DNA from: Acidobacteriaceae bacterium
GTDB lineage: Bacteria > Acidobacteriota > Terriglobia > Terriglobales > Acidobacteriaceae
Direction: 5' to 3'
Assembly: GCA_027306695.1 (NCBI GenBank)
Contig: DAHUZH010000014.1
Coordinates: 1 to 44,913, forward strand
Length of the DNA stretch: 44,913 bases
The notes beneath the pieces were generated by a model, which was not told the origin of the DNA, did no database searches, and saw nothing but the letters and a program-made list of their open reading frames with translations. Below, piece by piece: positions 34,519 to 42,620 of this stretch. The number at the start of each line of letters is the position of its first letter. The stretch's first letter is position 1. The position numbers and the translations under genes are program-made.

Positions 34519-35284
34519 CCGACCACGATTTTTCGCGCTGCTCCCGCTCCTATTTCTGCCTGCGATGACGTTGGCCGCGCAGTCCAAAACATTGCGGATA
34601 GCCGCCGCTGCCGATCTCCAGCCCGTACTGCCGGCCCTGGTGGAAAATTTTGAAAAAAGTACGGGCACGCACGTTGCCGTGTCGTACGCATCCTCGGCCA
34701 CGCTCGCAACACAAATTCTAAACGGCGCACCCTACGATCTTTTCCTCGCCGCGAATCGCGCATTTCCGCAGAAAATCGTCGATGCGAATCTGGCCGTCGA
34801 ACCGCAGCCTGTCACGTATGCGCAGGGATCGCTGGTGCTGTGGGCGCGGCGAGGAATTTTGCGCGATCCGCTTACGATGCAGGCACTCACGGACACGGCG
34901 GTCCATCACATCGCCGTTGCCGATCCGGTCCACGCGCCGTATGGCGCGGCGGCCATGGCCGCCATCCAGAAACTCGGACTGGCGGCAGCCCTCCAACCCA
35001 AGCTGGTTTTCGCGGAAAATATCGCGCAGGCTGCGCAGTTCGGCCAGTCTGGCAATGCGGAGTGCGCGCTGATTTCAAAAACGCTCGCCATCACGCCCGC
35101 CATGGAGCAGGCAGGTCGTTTCGTTGCTCTGCCGAAGAGCGCATATCCACCCATCGAGCAAGGCGCTGTCGTGGTGCGCAACGCGGCCAACAAGCAGGCC
35201 GCGCTGGATTTTTTGAAATTTATGCGCTCGGAGAGTGCCCGCAAGCTGCTCTTCTCCGGTGGCCTGGACACTCCCGCGCCATAA
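34511..35284 (+). CDS. modA: Molybdate ABC transporter, periplasmic binding protein
   Basis: 257 residues, GTG start at 34511 inside the end of the regulator gene. Signal peptide MFSRPRFFALLPLLFLPAMT with cleavage near LAAQ/SKT. The mature protein has the ModA blocks RIAAAADLQPVLPALVENFE, SYASSATLATQI, GAPYDLFLAA and the GSLVLWARRG hinge. It captures molybdate or tungstate for the ModBC permease. ADPVHAPYGAAAM and the C-terminal FLKFMRSESARKLL are also typical. No lipobox is visible, so it is soluble in the periplasm. Confidence 0.93.
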   Translation: MFSRPRFFALLPLLFLPAMTLAAQSKTLRIAAAADLQPVLPALVENFEKSTGTHVAVSYASSATLATQILNGAPYDLFLAANRAFPQKIVDANLAVEPQPVTYAQGSLVLWARRGILRDPLTMQALTDTAVHHIAVADPVHAPYGAAAMAAIQKLGLAAALQPKLVFAENIAQAAQFGQSGNAECALISKTLAITPAMEQAGRFVALPKSAYPPIEQGAVVVRNAANKQAALDFLKFMRSESARKLLFSGGLDTPAP

Positions 35285-35308
35285 GCCGCAAGCGCACGGA
35301 ATAAATTT

Positions 35309-35971
35309 ATGGACACAGTCGCACTTTTGCTGACGCTTCGCCTGGCGCTGATCACAACGCTGATCCTGCTGTTACTTGCCGTGCCACTGGCCTACTGGCT
35401 GGCCTTCACCCGCAGCCAATGGAAGACGTTGGTGCAGGCGGTCTGTGCTTTGCCTATCGTTCTGCCGCCTACCGTGCTGGGTTTTTATCTGCTGGTGGGC
35501 CTGGGGCCGCGAACGTCTCTGGGTCGCATCATTGGCCATCTGCTCGGTCATCCGCTGGCGTTTTCCTTTGCAGGTCTGGTCGTTGGCTCGGTGCTCTACA
35601 GCCTGCCCTTTGCTGTGCAACCACTCACCGCTGGCTTCGCGGCCGTGGACCGCGCGATGCTGGACGCAGCCGCCACTCTCGGCAGCGGACGCATGGAACG
35701 AATGCTGCGCGTGGTGCTGCCGCTCTCTCGCGGGTCGTTGCTCACTGCGGGAGTATTGAGTTTCGCGCATACCATTGGCGAATTCGGCGTCGTGTTGATG
35801 ATTGGCGGCAACCTGCCGGGAACCACGCGCACGCTCTCCATCGCGCTATACGATCAGGTGCAGGATTTTCAATACGCGCAGGCCAACCGCACCGCGCTGT
35901 TTCTCCTCGCAATTTGTCTGGTTGCGTTGACGCTGCTCTACAGCCAGCGCTGGAGACATGAACTTGTCTGA
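35309..35971 (+). CDS. modB: Molybdate ABC transporter, permease
   Basis: 220 residues with about five or six membrane helices. The EAA-type cytoplasmic loop that docks the ATPase is DAAATLGSGRMERMLRVVLP. ALPIVLPPTVLGFYLLV and IGEFGVVLMIGGN are characteristic of ModB. It follows modA by 24 bp and overlaps modC by 14 bp. It is expected to form a homodimeric channel in the inner membrane. Confidence 0.94.
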   Translation: MDTVALLLTLRLALITTLILLLLAVPLAYWLAFTRSQWKTLVQAVCALPIVLPPTVLGFYLLVGLGPRTSLGRIIGHLLGHPLAFSFAGLVVGSVLYSLPFAVQPLTAGFAAVDRAMLDAAATLGSGRMERMLRVVLPLSRGSLLTAGVLSFAHTIGEFGVVLMIGGNLPGTTRTLSIALYDQVQDFQYAQANRTALFLLAICLVALTLLYSQRWRHELV

Positions 35972-36740
35972 GTCAGCCATTGCGAATGCGGCCCGACCTC
36001 CCTGGCTCTCCGTCCACATCGAGCACCGCTTCGCGCACAACGGCGCCAGCTTTCATCTGGAAGCGGCATTTGAGCTCCACGCGCCGCGCACCGTGGTGTT
36101 CGGGCCGTCCGGCTCCGGCAAGTCTTCTCTGCTGCGCGCCATCGCAGGCCTGCTCGAAGCGGACGCAGGAAAAATTCAGCTTCACGATAGAACGCTCTGG
36201 CAAAGCGCGCGTGGCAGCCGTAGCGCATTGTCGGTCCCGGCGGAAAAGCGGTGCGTGGGCCTTGTCCTCCAGAATCCCGCAGTTTTCCCGCACCTCACCG
36301 TCGCGCACAATGTGGCCTTTGCGCTGCGCGGCATGGATGGACCCGCGCAGAAGGAAAACATTTTGCGCCTGCTTCAGCTCGTCGAAGCCGAATCGCTCGC
36401 AAATCGCTGGCCCCGCGAATTGTCCGGCGGCCAATTGCAGCGCGTCGCCATTGCGCGCACGCTGGCTGCGGAGCCAACCGTCCTGCTGCTCGATGAACCC
36501 TTTGCCGCGCTCGATGCGCCGGGCCGTCAGCGGCTTTCACAGAACCTGCACCAGTGGGCGCGGGAACGCAGCGTGCCCCTGCTGATGGTGACGCACAATC
36601 TGGAAGAGGCCTTCGCAGCCGGAGACGAAGTGCTCGTCATGGAAGAAGGCCACATCACCGCGCAGGGAAAACCGTGCGTCGTGCTTGCCGCAGAGCGGGA
36701 GCGGCTACTGCTCGCAATGGGCGTAGATCCCGCCCTCTAA
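35958..36740 (+). CDS. modC: Molybdate ABC transporter, ATP-binding protein lacking TOBE domain
   Basis: 260 residues. ATPase motifs: Walker A GPSGSGKS (49-56), Q-loop (VLQNPAVFPHLTV), signature LSGGQ (155-159), Walker B VLLLDE (175-180) and the H-loop histidine 213. Classical ModC proteins are about 350 residues with a C-terminal TOBE domain for regulation by molybdate. This one ends shortly after the nucleotide-binding domain, and the only TOBE in the operon is in the regulator. The stop overlaps the convergent murB stop by 4 bp. Confidence 0.93.
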   Translation: MNLSESAIANAARPPWLSVHIEHRFAHNGASFHLEAAFELHAPRTVVFGPSGSGKSSLLRAIAGLLEADAGKIQLHDRTLWQSARGSRSALSVPAEKRCVGLVLQNPAVFPHLTVAHNVAFALRGMDGPAQKENILRLLQLVEAESLANRWPRELSGGQLQRVAIARTLAAEPTVLLLDEPFAALDAPGRQRLSQNLHQWARERSVPLLMVTHNLEEAFAAGDEVLVMEEGHITAQGKPCVVLAAERERLLLAMGVDPAL

Positions 36741-37810
36741 CTGCCGGAGAGATACACCGGCTCCTGCTCCAGGCAAATGCCGAACTGTGCCAGCACGCGC
36801 TTACGAATCTGATCGCGCAAAGCAAGAATTTCATCCGCTGTCGCCTCGCCGCGATTCACCAGCGCCAGCGTGTGACGGCTGGAAATCCCCGCCGCGCCCA
36901 GCGCAAAGCCTTTAGGAAATCCGGCGTGTTCGATCAGCCAGCCGGCCAGCAACTTCACCGTGCCCGGCTCCGCGGCAAAATGCGGAATGGGCGCGGCCTC
37001 GGCTTGTCCGGCAAGATTGGCCTCCTTCGACACGCGCGCGGAAATGTCAGCCAGTTGCGACTCCGACACCACAGGATTTTTGAAGAACGATCCCGCGCTG
37101 CGGCAATCTTTGTCGCCTTTGACCAGCAGCATCCCTTTCTTGCGCCGGATGCTGCGCACCGTTTTTCTGACCTGTGTCAGCTTAGGCGTGGCTGGCTTGT
37201 CAGCAAATGCCTCCGCAAGGTCTTTGTACGCCAGGTGCGGCGCCCCGTGCAGGCGCAGCCGATAGCCAACTTCCGTCACGATATAGCGGTCGCGAGCTGT
37301 GCTGTTAAAAATGCTGCGGCGATATCCGAACTGACAGTTGGCAGCGGAAAAATCCACCATGCGTAAGGAGGCCCGGTCGAGAGCGCGCACGGCAACGATC
37401 GTCGATGCGACCTCCTGCCCATACGCGCCTACGTTTTGCACTGGCGTGCCGCCCACCGTGCCCGGAATCCCAGCCATGCATTCGATGCCGGCAAAATCTC
37501 GCGCCACTACAGTCGAAACGAAGCGGTCCCAGTCTTCCCCGGCGGCCACAGTAAAAATTCCGTGCTCGCCATCCATTTCCTCGCGAATACCGCGATTGAC
37601 CACATGCACCACCGCGCCGGGAAAACCCTTGTCCGCCACCAGCAGATTGCTCCCGCCTCCCAGTACAAACAGCGGCACATTTTTTGCGCGAGCAAACGAA
37701 ACCGCTTCGGTCAGATCGGCCTCGCTCGCGGCCTCCATAAACCAGCGCGCCGGGCCGCCAACACAAAAGGTCGTGTACGGGGCCAATGTTATATTTTCGC
37801 GAATCTCCAC
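36737..37810 (-). CDS. murB: UDP-N-acetylenolpyruvoylglucosamine reductase
   Basis: 357-residue FAD enzyme reducing UDP-GlcNAc-enolpyruvate to UDP-MurNAc in peptidoglycan synthesis. Motifs: TTFCVGGPARWF, the FAD loop GGGSNLLVADKGFPG, AGIPGTVGGTPVQNVGAYGQE, YRRSIFN and the catalytic serine in SAGSFFKNPVV. The length and the YRRSIFN insertion place it in the E. coli-like type I. It stands apart from any cell-wall cluster. Its stop overlaps that of modC on the opposite strand. Confidence 0.95.
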   Translation of the reverse strand: MEIRENITLAPYTTFCVGGPARWFMEAASEADLTEAVSFARAKNVPLFVLGGGSNLLVADKGFPGAVVHVVNRGIREEMDGEHGIFTVAAGEDWDRFVSTVVARDFAGIECMAGIPGTVGGTPVQNVGAYGQEVASTIVAVRALDRASLRMVDFSAANCQFGYRRSIFNSTARDRYIVTEVGYRLRLHGAPHLAYKDLAEAFADKPATPKLTQVRKTVRSIRRKKGMLLVKGDKDCRSAGSFFKNPVVSESQLADISARVSKEANLAGQAEAAPIPHFAAEPGTVKLLAGWLIEHAGFPKGFALGAAGISSRHTLALVNRGEATADEILALRDQIRKRVLAQFGICLEQEPVYLSGS

Positions 37811-37836
37811 GAAAATGAGCCTACATCATCGTGTGT

Positions 37837-38472
37837 TCAGTTCTGTAAGGGTTCGACAGTTGCAGTAGCTTCTAAAGCAATATCCACCGATTTGCCGACA
37901 CGGAAAACGAACGTACTGGGATCTTTCATTCCCCACTGCACGTAGGGCACGGAAAAGTGGGTCGTGGCTGTCAGAGCATTTTGCTCTGGATGGATGTTGA
38001 CCTTCAATTGCAGCGGATGGTCCTCTCCGTGAATCCGAAAAATCCCTGCGACCGTAATGACCTGATCGTGGCTAAAATCCACATTACCCTCAACATGCGT
38101 GGGTCGAAAGCTGATGTCTGGATAGTGATCGCTTTCGAGAACGTCCTTCTGCATCTTGCGGTCGCGCGCCGGTTCGCCGCCCTGTCCGCTTTTCGCATCG
38201 ACTTCGATGAGTCCATCGGCAGCGCCCGTTGCCGGGTCGAAGTGAATCACTCCGCTCTTGAGCTGAAAGGTCCCCTCGGCGGTGTGGAGCACAGCCCCCA
38301 GACTCCACTGGATGCTCGTCTTTTTCGGATTGAAAGTAAGCGTGACTTTGTGAGTTGGCTGGTCCGCCGCAGCATGGATAAAGCCCGTAAGCACTATTGA
38401 CAGAAGAAAAAGTTGGATTGTCCCGATTGCGCGCCGCGAGAAGCGACGGGAAATACTAGGATTATGCCGCAT
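37837..38472 (-). CDS. Secreted YceI-family protein
   Basis: 211 residues from ATG at 38472, chosen because it gives a signal peptide (basic start MRHNPSISRRFSRR, hydrophobic LFLLSIVLTGFIH, cleavage near AAADQ) and has an AGAGG site eight bases upstream; 39 further upstream codons lie inside the neighbour. The mature part is a YceI lipocalin-like barrel: TSIQWSLGAVLHTAEGTFQL, GLIEVDAKSGQG, LESDHYPDISFRP and VAGIFRIHGEDHPL. Such proteins bind long isoprenoid or fatty chains in the periplasm. The start overlaps the end of the FAD oxidoreductase gene by 11 bp, indicating an operon. Confidence 0.87.
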   Translation of the reverse strand: MRHNPSISRRFSRRAIGTIQLFLLSIVLTGFIHAAADQPTHKVTLTFNPKKTSIQWSLGAVLHTAEGTFQLKSGVIHFDPATGAADGLIEVDAKSGQGGEPARDRKMQKDVLESDHYPDISFRPTHVEGNVDFSHDQVITVAGIFRIHGEDHPLQLKVNIHPEQNALTATTHFSVPYVQWGMKDPSTFVFRVGKSVDIALEATATVEPLQN

Positions 38473-39622
38473 CGAGCATGCCTCTTTCCTGTCGCTGAAT
38501 AAATGCCGCCTGTAACCAATGCCAGCCCACGCGAGGCCCCTGCCGCCACGCAAAGCGTGAAAGACTCTCCATCCCGACATGGACGCCAAGCAGATGGTGA
38601 AACAATGCAGGCTCCGCAGACAACACTTTCATCGCATGGCGTTCCAGGCTTGGCCAGCGGTCCATCATCAGCATCAAACTTCCCATCGCGTGCGGCAGCT
38701 TGCCGATGGCGCGATGAGCATCGTCATAAAGTTTCAGGTCGCCCATTTCAATTGCCTTTGCAAGAGCAATGGCCTGGCGGAAGGACATGGCCAGTCCCGC
38801 GCCGGTGATGGAGTCGGCGGAACCGGAGGCATCTCCGACCAGCGCCACATAGTCATTGGCCACGCGATGAAGTTTTCTCGTCGCCGACACAGCTCCGCGC
38901 GGCTTGGAGATGACCGGCGCGTCCTGCAACCGGCGCGCAATTTCCGGGAAGTCGTCGAATATGTTCTCCCGCTGGAGATTGCGGTCACGCGTGATAAATA
39001 CGACACACACGGCGTCGGAAGCAATGGGCGTCACATACACCTGCCCCGCGGATCCCCAATAAATTTCGACATATTCGCTCCATGGAGCAATTTTGTAATG
39101 ACGGCGGAAGCCGAAGCGCAGGCCCTCCTTTCGCGTGGCATCCAGTCCGGCCCATTTGCGAACGCTGGACGCCTGCCCATCGGCGCCGATCAACCATCGA
39201 TACTGGATGGCAGCGCCATTGACGGAAATCCTCCTCTCGTGAAGCAACTTGGCGCGGCTGCCAAACATCATCTCCACGCCAACAGCATGGGCGCGATCCA
39301 GAATGCGTTGATGCAGTTTCGTGCGGCGCACTCCAATGCCTGTGCCATTCTGGAAGAAGGCATCCACCTGGTGCTCGGGATTGACAAAGCGAATGCCGCG
39401 AAAGAGATGACCATCGTCCTCGCTTACCCGGATGCCAAGTTCTCCCAGCGCCGCCAGAGCTTCCGGCATCAGACCTTCTCCGCAACCTTTATCGATCGCA
39501 GGCTGTAGGGCTTCCACAACCAGGCAGGCGATGTCTTTCTGCCGTAACGCAATGGCGGCGGCCAATCCAGCAGGGCCGCCCCCCAGAATGACTACATCAG
39601 TGCTTCGAGATACAGATGTCAT
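38462..39622 (-). CDS. FAD-dependent oxidoreductase, geranylgeranyl-reductase/FixC-like
   Basis: 386 residues. The N-terminal dinucleotide fold is VVILGGGPAGLAAAIALRQ, followed by the acidic end of strand 2 (LVVEA). The second FAD motif is LIGADGQASSVRKWAG, and the third VALVGDASGSADSITGAGL. GCGEGLMPEALAAL and the RRTKLHQRIL segment place it with group A flavoprotein monooxygenases and geranylgeranyl reductases. Its substrate is unknown; coupling to a YceI protein, which may carry isoprenoids, hints at a polyprenyl-type substrate, but this is inference. No type III polyketide synthase, a common partner in other genomes, is present here. Confidence 0.82.
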   Translation of the reverse strand: MTSVSRSTDVVILGGGPAGLAAAIALRQKDIACLVVEALQPAIDKGCGEGLMPEALAALGELGIRVSEDDGHLFRGIRFVNPEHQVDAFFQNGTGIGVRRTKLHQRILDRAHAVGVEMMFGSRAKLLHERRISVNGAAIQYRWLIGADGQASSVRKWAGLDATRKEGLRFGFRRHYKIAPWSEYVEIYWGSAGQVYVTPIASDAVCVVFITRDRNLQRENIFDDFPEIARRLQDAPVISKPRGAVSATRKLHRVANDYVALVGDASGSADSITGAGLAMSFRQAIALAKAIEMGDLKLYDDAHRAIGKLPHAMGSLMLMMDRWPSLERHAMKVLSAEPALFHHLLGVHVGMESLSRFAWRQGPRVGWHWLQAAFIQRQERGMLDAA

Positions 39623-39963
39623 GTTTTACCAAATGTGAAATATAACTGGATGAATGAAAAGTCTCGACGCGCCAGATAAAGTTCATCCATGAATGCTCGC
39701 CGCTCTGAATGGGTGCATTCTTTCGATGACGTTGCGCATCGATTGGACGCAATGGTTATGTAATTGAGTGCTTAACGTTCAGACGGGTCTGGGAATCAAA
39801 CGTAAGCAATTTTGCGGTGTGGCGTGCAGCGCAAAAAAATTTGCGCACGGCGCTGTAGATGTGCAGCATGTCCCAACGCTGATTCAGTCTTAAAATAAAT
39901 AGAAGCGCAGGGAACAATCCCCGACTGTGCGCCCACCCAACAATTGCAAGGAGCAGGACCACA
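39623..39963. other. Divergent intergenic region
   Basis: 341 bp between the FAD oxidoreductase (minus) and the glutamine-rich protein (plus), with no supported gene. A hairpin GCGCAAA-AAAA-TTTGCGC is at 39829-39846. AAGGAG at 39948-39953 is the ribosome-binding site of the next gene. Promoters for both directions must lie here but are not clear by eye. Confidence 0.5.
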
Positions 39964-40389
39964 ATGGATGTCCAGACAATCGACGAGCAATACAGCCAGC
40001 TACAGACGGCCTCGCAACAGGTGTATCAGGAGTTGAAGGACCTGGCCACGAAGCTGCAAGCCGAATCCGCCAATGGAAACCCGAACGCCCGCGAGTGGGC
40101 GCTCGACCTTAAAGAAATTGCCCTCGCCATCCAGTCCCAACAGCAGCAGACGATGAACCTGCTCCAGGCGATCCATGGATTCATTGCAAATCAAAATCAG
40201 GCTTACGGCGGCGGTTATCCAACTCAGGTGCAGGGCAGCTATGCGCAACCTGGGTTTGTTCCTGGAGGACTTCCAATGCAGCCGCAACAGGGCGGATTGG
40301 GCGGCTTTCTACAATCTGGATTCGGGCGATCCATCGTCACTGGTCTCGGCTTTGGGATAGGCGACGATTTGATTAACAAATTATTTTAG
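39964..40389 (+). CDS. Glutamine-rich coiled-coil protein, unknown function
   Basis: 141 residues with a good AAGGAG site. The N-terminal half (about 1-75) is a predicted helix rich in Gln, Leu and Glu with heptad-like spacing (YSQLQTASQQVYQELKDLA, ALDLKEIALAIQSQQQQTMN). The middle (about 76-110) is a flexible Gly/Gln/Pro/Tyr stretch. The C-terminus GFGRSIVTGLGFGIGDDLIN is glycine-rich and amphipathic. There is no signal peptide. The helix-linker-glycine-helix layout suggests an oligomerising or membrane-associating adaptor. I do not recognise the family. Confidence 0.65.
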   Translation: MDVQTIDEQYSQLQTASQQVYQELKDLATKLQAESANGNPNAREWALDLKEIALAIQSQQQQTMNLLQAIHGFIANQNQAYGGGYPTQVQGSYAQPGFVPGGLPMQPQQGGLGGFLQSGFGRSIVTGLGFGIGDDLINKLF

Positions 40390-40707
40390 ATATTTGCATG
40401 GCCATGTTTGTACGCGCGGGAACTCTGCTTCCAAAAATGTTGTCATCCCGAGCGTGGACAGGTGGCCCATTCAAGCCTTCCGTTGGCTTGGGTGGGGCCT
40501 ATCTGAGCACTGCGACAATCGGTATCTCTACGATGACGAGGGGCAGTCAACGCAGTGCACTGCATCGGAATGGCTGGCTGCGTGTACGACGCGGAGGGCT
40601 ATGTTCAACGCAGAAGTTGCACACGTTTCCACTAGCCTTGGCGCGTACTGCCACGGTGCGTAGGAAATGGTGCAGATTGTGTGGGGGAGGCCACGGGGAT
40701 TTGGCTT
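40390..40707. other. Non-coding region with a dispersed-repeat remnant
   Basis: 318 bp without a convincing gene; two overlapping plus-strand open frames run through it with low-complexity, arginine-rich translations. TGTCATCCCGAGCG at 40441-40454 resembles the outer end of the palindromic element at 25096-25240. Next to it CCCATTCAAGCC (40466-40477) pairs with GGCTTGGGTGGG (40485-40496), 12 bp counting two G-U pairs. Confidence 0.5.
40441..40499. repeat. Palindromic dispersed-repeat fragment
   Basis: The stem CCCATTCAAGCC/GGCTTGGGTGGG with loop TTCCGTT follows a TGTCATCCCGAGCG start. The same style of GTCATYCYGARCG opening is found at 25099. It seems to be one decayed member of an acidobacterial repeat class; copy number cannot be judged in this window. 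Confidence 0.45.
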
Positions 40708-40986
40708 TTATGCTCGCCGAATCAGTTGCCGCACGCGGCCGCCTTGTTCGGAAATACCGTCGAGGACACCTTCCAGCCGACCGAGAAGTTCATGGCCGTC
40801 CTGCAGGTAATCCGGAACGCGCTGCCAAAGTTCCCTCACTGCTTCCGGGTCCTCTGCCAGAATGACTGCCGCTCCCAGACCGGAAGCTGTCAACGCAGCC
40901 TTCTTCCGTCCCGTCAGCAGCAATGCAGCTCCAGCAACCAAAGATCCCGCCGCAAGAGCCCGCAACCAAGTCATTTCCTGTTCCAT
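40708..40986 (-). CDS. Small membrane-anchored protein, unknown function
   Basis: 92 residues, with AAAGGAGT seven bases before ATG 40986. An N-terminal hydrophobic stretch (WLRALAAGSLVAGAALLL, about 7-24) is followed by a short basic turn (TGRKKAALTASG), a second weak hydrophobic stretch (LGAAVILA) and a charged amphipathic helix (VRELWQRVPDYLQDGHELLGRLEGVLDGI, about 50-78, split here for reading). This is a plausible hairpin membrane anchor with a cytoplasmic helical tail. It is isolated from other genes. The family is not recognised. Confidence 0.62.
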   Translation of the reverse strand: MEQEMTWLRALAAGSLVAGAALLLTGRKKAALTASGLGAAVILAEDPEAVRELWQRVPDYLQDGHELLGRLEGVLDGISEQGGRVRQLIRRA

Positions 40987-41234
40987 TTTGGGTTACTCCT
41001 TTCGCAAAACTCTACCAGATAACAGATGCGTTCGGCTGCGGTCGTGTTGCGGAAAACCGGTACGAATTCTGCATTATGGGACAAGAACCATTTTGGGAAA
41101 CTTGGGATCGCTCCCACACTCTGCAAAAGATTCACCAGAATGTGCAAGAAGCATTCCATTGATCTTCTCGCGGAGCAGATTATGCTTGGTGCGGAAAACT
41201 TCAGTAATGTAGCTATTTTGCGAAACAACAATTT

Positions 41235-41624
41235 TTATCTGCGTGCCATTTTTCTCCACGCCAGCCAGCGCCGCAGATAAATGAGGAGATTCACGGCACA
41301 AACAATAACTCCGCAAACCGTGAGCAACAGCACGGAAAGATTCGGATATACGACTGCGCCGAGATAATGGATCAAAAAACTGCCGCGATATGGAACCACT
41401 CCAGCCCTTCGTTGAAAAAATTGCTCGGCCAGCGTCAACGGACAGTCCCACGGACCCATTTCCACCACAATTCCCCAAACCAGAGACACGATGTGGAAGA
41501 CCGTCAGCCAACGACGTCCGCGCGTCCAGAGCGCGCCAAGAATGACCCACAAAATCCAGGCCAGATGCAGGCTGAGCACCAAAATAACCGCCGTATCGTA
41601 AAATGCCGCTCCGTTTCCTTCCAT
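41235..41624 (-). CDS. DUF2784 family membrane protein
   Basis: 129 residues with three or four membrane segments (about 10-32, 40-56, 86-115). The cluster WGIVVEMGPWDCPLTLAEQ, then GSFLIHYLGAVVYPNL, is the conserved core of DUF2784: a Trp/Cys-Pro-Leu-Thr turn and an HY-x5-YP motif on adjacent loops. The function is unknown. It diverges from the secreted DinB gene, whose start is 130 bp away. Confidence 0.8.
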   Translation of the reverse strand: MEGNGAAFYDTAVILVLSLHLAWILWVILGALWTRGRRWLTVFHIVSLVWGIVVEMGPWDCPLTLAEQFFQRRAGVVPYRGSFLIHYLGAVVYPNLSVLLLTVCGVIVCAVNLLIYLRRWLAWRKMARR

Positions 41625-41753
41625 GGTTTTCGATCCCGCTTACGCGTGCCTCGTTTGTCGGCGATATCTTCTTTTGCTTCTCCGCCTTTGCCTCGCCTCC
41701 CTCGCTCCTGCTACGCTCAGGCGTTGGAAATTTCAGATTCAGGGGAGTCTCGC

Positions 41754-42356
41754 GTGAAAAAGAAAAGTCTTGGCATTCTGTCGGCAATCGTATTAGGAAC
41801 CATTACACTGGCGGCCACGCCTCGAATGCAGGCGCAAGCCAGCACGGCCAACACAACCGCAGGCACAACCACCAGCCCCGCCCAGGTGGTGGACCAGCTC
41901 CTGAGCATGGTGGAACAGGAGCTGGTTCCTCTCGCCGAAGCCATGCCCGCCGACAAATTCAATTTTGCCCCCACCAATGGAAATTTCAAAGGCGTGCGTA
42001 CATTCGCCGAGCAGGTCAAACATGTGGCCCAGGCCAATTACTTCATGTATGCCGATGCCGCATCCATGAAACCAGCCAACATGCCAAAGATGAGCGATCT
42101 GAAAACCAAGGAGCAGATTGTCCAGGCGCTCAAAGACTCTTTCGCGTTTGGGCATCAGGCAATCGCCACCCTCGATCAGCAAAACGCATTGGAGGAGGTC
42201 AAGCCCGTCGATGGGGTCAAGACCCGCGCCGGAATTATGGCGTTCGCCATCATCCACATGAACGACCATTTCGGCCAGATGGTGGAATACGTTCGGATGA
42301 ATGGCATCATCCCGCCGTCGAGCCAGCCCATGCCCAAGCAGCCGATGCACAAGTAA
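41754..42356 (+). CDS. Secreted DinB-family protein
   Basis: 200 residues from GTG 41754, six bases after AGGGGAG. This start gives a signal peptide (MKKKSLGILSAIVLGTITLA, cleavage near RMQAQA); the longer open frame upstream runs antisense through DUF2784 and is rejected. The mature part is a four-helix DinB/YfiT-like bundle: VVDQLLSMVEQELVPLAEAM, FAEQVKHVAQANYFMY (one His ligand) and FAIIHMNDHFGQMVEYVRMN (His-x3-His), together a likely three-histidine metal site. DinB proteins are usually cytoplasmic thiol-transferase relatives; export is uncommon outside Acidobacteria. Confidence 0.82.
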   Translation: MKKKSLGILSAIVLGTITLAATPRMQAQASTANTTAGTTTSPAQVVDQLLSMVEQELVPLAEAMPADKFNFAPTNGNFKGVRTFAEQVKHVAQANYFMYADAASMKPANMPKMSDLKTKEQIVQALKDSFAFGHQAIATLDQQNALEEVKPVDGVKTRAGIMAFAIIHMNDHFGQMVEYVRMNGIIPPSSQPMPKQPMHK

Positions 42357-42410
42357 CAGCCCGCCAAATTTAGATGCCCAGCGGGGTGCTTTACCCACGC
42401 GCGCATACCA

Positions 42411-42448
42411 AAATCTCAGCCTGATGCTCCAGCATCCGGCTGAGATTT
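42411..42448 (+). terminator. Long near-perfect hairpin after the DinB gene
   Basis: AAATCTCAGCC (42411-42421) pairs with GGCTGAGATTT (42438-42448), and inside it GATGCT (42423-42428) pairs with AGCATC (42431-42436) around a CC turn; only one base pair is mismatched in 18. A short T-rich tail (TTTGTGT) follows. It lies 55 bp past the DinB stop and is the likely terminator. Confidence 0.7.
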
Positions 42449-42620
42449 GTGTACGCCCTTTCGCAGTCAACCCAGAGCAACTTCTATGCGTCTAATTCAA
42501 TAGAACAATCCGAAAATCAAGTACACGGCTATTAGACAGAAGACGGACGTCGCCGAAGTCCTGATTATTTGCATTCTAATGAAAGTCACAACAGAGTTCC
42601 CCCTTGAAGGAGTTTTCCGC

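Noticed and set aside
40398-40865. 155-codon plus-strand open frame over the repeat remnant
   Set aside because: It runs through the palindromic repeat and antisense through a small membrane-protein gene that has a good ribosome-binding site; the translation is low-complexity.
41367-41753. Long N-terminal extension of the DinB gene
   Set aside because: The extension is antisense to the DUF2784 gene and not protein-like; GTG 41754 has a ribosome-binding site and begins a signal peptide.
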